From the NCBI GenBank assembly GCA_964569055.1, contig CAZMSZ010000397.1, positions 1 to 6,832 of the forward strand: a DNA stretch of 6,832 nucleotides, read 5' to 3'. Made by a program: the position numbers and the translations under genes. This stretch comes from JAWLGW01 sp964569055. Its GTDB lineage: Bacteria; Planctomycetota; J058. Within the stretch, counting starts at the first letter, position 1. Every line of letters begins with the position of its first letter. This document shows positions 5,823-6,832 of this stretch, one piece after another. The notes beneath the pieces were generated by a model. The model did not search any database and was not told the DNA's origin. It worked only from the letters and a program-made list of their open reading frames with translations.

Positions 5823-6548
5823 CATCAGCAGCAGGTCGTCGTCCTCGTCCGACTCGTCGAGCAGGGGCGAGCGGGCGATCTCGACGGCCTGCGAGTCGAG
5901 CTCGACGTCGCTGAGGTCGGCCTCGTCCCACAGGGCGTCGAGGTCCTCGTCCGACACGCCGCGCAGCTCGGCGGAGGACGCGGCCGAGAGCTGGGCCTTG
6001 AGCTCGTCGAGGTCGCGGCGCCGGGCCTCGGCGCGCCACTCGTCGCCCGCCTGCTCGGTCGCGGCGCCGGGCGAGCGGGGCTCGTACGGCTCGGCCGCGG
6101 CGGCGTCGTCCACGGGGGCGAGCGTGAGGGTCGGGTTCTTGCGCCGGAGCGCGTGCACCAGCGCCGCGTCCTCCTTGGCGGTCAGGTAGCCGCGCTGCCG
6201 GGCGATCGCGTTGACGCGGACCAGCTCCCCCGCGCGCTTGTAGGCCCGCTTCTGCTCCTTGAGGCAGCCCGCGGCCGCCTCCTCGGGGAGGATGCTCGAC
6301 TGCACCGCGACCTTGACGTAGAGCTTGTCCTCCTTGCGCCACAGGTAGTAGCGCAGCGCGCGCCACAGCCCGAGGATCTGCTCGCGGCTCAGCAGCTCGA
6401 GCTTGAGCAGCACCCGGTCGATCGCGAGCCGGCGGCCGTGACGCCGCCCGAGCGCCTGCACCTCGAGCGCGCGGTCGAGGTCCGCCGCCGCGACCAACCC
6501 GCTGCTGCGCACCGCCTTGAGGAAGCGCTTCTCCGCCTTGTCGTGCAC
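5820..6548 (-). CDS. protein with two MshEN-like helical repeats and an acidic tail, function unknown
   Basis: This encodes 242 aa from GTG at 6548. The frame stays open further upstream, but that stretch is low-complexity Arg/Thr/Ala from a hexamer tract, and a promoter with its -10 box six bases before this GTG favours it. Residues about 9-67 and 77-136 look like two copies of one helical module. Each has an SSGL/SSIL start, a 'xxALExQ' helix, a Gly near a basic patch, then a second short Leu-Ser/Thr helix (LLSREQ; YLTAKED). The offset is about 69 residues. The pattern recalls the N-terminal domain of type II/IV secretion ATPases (MshEN, GspE-N), which can bind cyclic-di-GMP, but the key loop is not clear enough to claim that. 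Residues 139-180 are a linker. The last 46 residues hold 18 acidic and one basic residue and end DDDLLLM. No ATPase domain, membrane span or signal peptide is present. It is convergent with the 116-aa gene, 15 bases apart. Confidence 0.8.
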   Translation of the reverse strand: MHDKAEKRFLKAVRSSGLVAAADLDRALEVQALGRRHGRRLAIDRVLLKLELLSREQILGLWRALRYYLWRKEDKLYVKVAVQSSILPEEAAAGCLKEQKRAYKRAGELVRVNAIARQRGYLTAKEDAALVHALRRKNPTLTLAPVDDAAAAEPYEPRSPGAATEQAGDEWRAEARRRDLDELKAQLSAASSAELRGVSDEDLDALWDEADLSDVELDSQAVEIARSPLLDESDEDDDLLLM

Positions 6549-6554
6549 TTCCGG

Positions 6555-6583
6555 ACGGTAGGGCCTCGCGCCCGAGGGCGCAA
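6555..6583 (-). promoter_or_regulatory. sigma70-like promoter with leaderless geometry
   Basis: On the minus strand TTGCGC (6583-6578) and TACCGT (6560-6555) are separated by exactly 17 bases. The -10 box ends six bases before the GTG at 6548, so the transcript would start at or beside the start codon. This matches the known leaderless pattern in which TAnnnT directly precedes the coding region. Confidence 0.5.
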
Positions 6584-6591
6584 CGGGGGCG

Positions 6592-6618
6592 CGGCAGCTT
6601 GAGCCGAGGCGGCTGCCG
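6592..6618. other. intergenic inverted repeat
   Basis: CGGCAGC (6592-6598) pairs with GCTGCCG (6612-6618) around a 13-base loop. It lies just upstream of the promoter of the minus-strand gene and could be a regulator site or a chance GC-rich palindrome. Confidence 0.3.
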
Positions 6619-6633
6619 TCTCGGCGCCCAGCG

Positions 6634-6712
6634 GTCGTGGCCGTGGCCGTTCCCGTTCCCGTGCTCGTGACCCGTGCTCGTGGTCGTGGCCGTGGTCGTG
6701 CTCGTGCTCGTT
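6634..6712 (-). repeat. degenerate NNCGTG hexanucleotide tract
   Basis: About 13 six-base units of the type NNCGTG/NNCGTT run from 6634 to 6712; one unit (6670-6676) carries an extra base. On the minus strand the upstream part reads as alternating His and Asp/Glu/Gly in one frame. The extra base breaks that frame and no supported start codon precedes it, so I treat the tract as non-coding. The rest of 6549-6832 holds only the promoter, the two palindromes listed and no gene that I can support. Confidence 0.75.
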
Positions 6713-6794
6713 CGTTGCGAGGCGTGGTCGTGTATTCCTCCACAGGGCGAGCTGTGCTTGGTCGCGCTGCTCGCAAATTGCCACCTGCGTGGTT

Positions 6795-6818
6795 TCTGGG
6801 GGGGCTCCGCCCCCCAGA
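6795..6818. other. strong GC palindrome
   Basis: TCTGGGGGG pairs with CCCCCCAGA over nine base pairs around the loop GCTCCG. No T-run follows on either strand. From memory, similar G-run/CTCCG/C-run palindromes are widespread between genes in very GC-rich genomes, so this may be a dispersed element or a U-less terminator for a gene beyond the window edge. Confidence 0.5.
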
Positions 6819-6832
6819 GTCCCCCCCGCTGT

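Noticed and set aside
6389..6784. 131-aa minus-strand frame with His-rich N-terminus
   Set aside because: Its His-rich part changes frame at the extra base near 6670 and it then runs out of frame into the 242-aa gene. The GTG start lacks support.

Overview
This is a very GC-rich bacterial window, roughly 75% G+C by eye, from a Gram-negative organism. The Gram-negative call rests on a Kdo/WaaP-type lipopolysaccharide kinase. A long eukaryote-like Cys-type LRR protein, GTG starts, sparse Shine-Dalgarno sites, low-complexity hexanucleotide tracts and GC palindromes recall Myxococcota or Planctomycetota. I cannot decide between them from the sequence.

Layout. (1) 1-173 has no supported gene; it holds a terminator-like hairpin with a T-run, facing the + strand. 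(2) 174-1655 (-) encodes a 493-aa protein of 14 leucine-rich repeats. (3) 1656-1882 is intergenic with several stem-loops. (4) 1883-2312 (-) is a small helical-protein gene with a Glu-Thr tract encoded by a perfect hexanucleotide repeat. It has a good promoter, RBS and ATG, but the ATG frame must shift by one base to reach the body. (5) 2313-2462 is a divergent regulatory region with a well-placed sigma70 promoter on the minus strand, an operator-like 25-bp palindrome, and a -10 box immediately upstream of the next start. (6) 2463-4647 (+) is a tightly overlapping three-gene operon: a Kdo/WaaP-family kinase, a family 2 glycosyltransferase and a class I SAM methyltransferase. It most likely builds or decorates the LPS core or another surface glycan. 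(7) 4717-5804 (+) is a two-gene unit: a YfcE-like metallophosphoesterase with altered metal-ligand motifs and a 116-aa unknown protein. (8) 5820-6548 (-) is a convergent gene for a protein with two MshEN-like helical repeats and a very acidic tail. (9) 6549-6832 is non-coding: a promoter with leaderless geometry, a degenerate hexamer tract and a strong GC palindrome.

The most coherent biology is the glycan-modification operon. The observations most worth checking are the broken but apparently expressed repeat gene with its divergent control region, the phosphoesterase with a non-canonical metal site, and the leaderless GTG starts. I see no CRISPR, tRNA, rRNA, transposase or other clear mobile element, and no strong evidence for a wholly new system.
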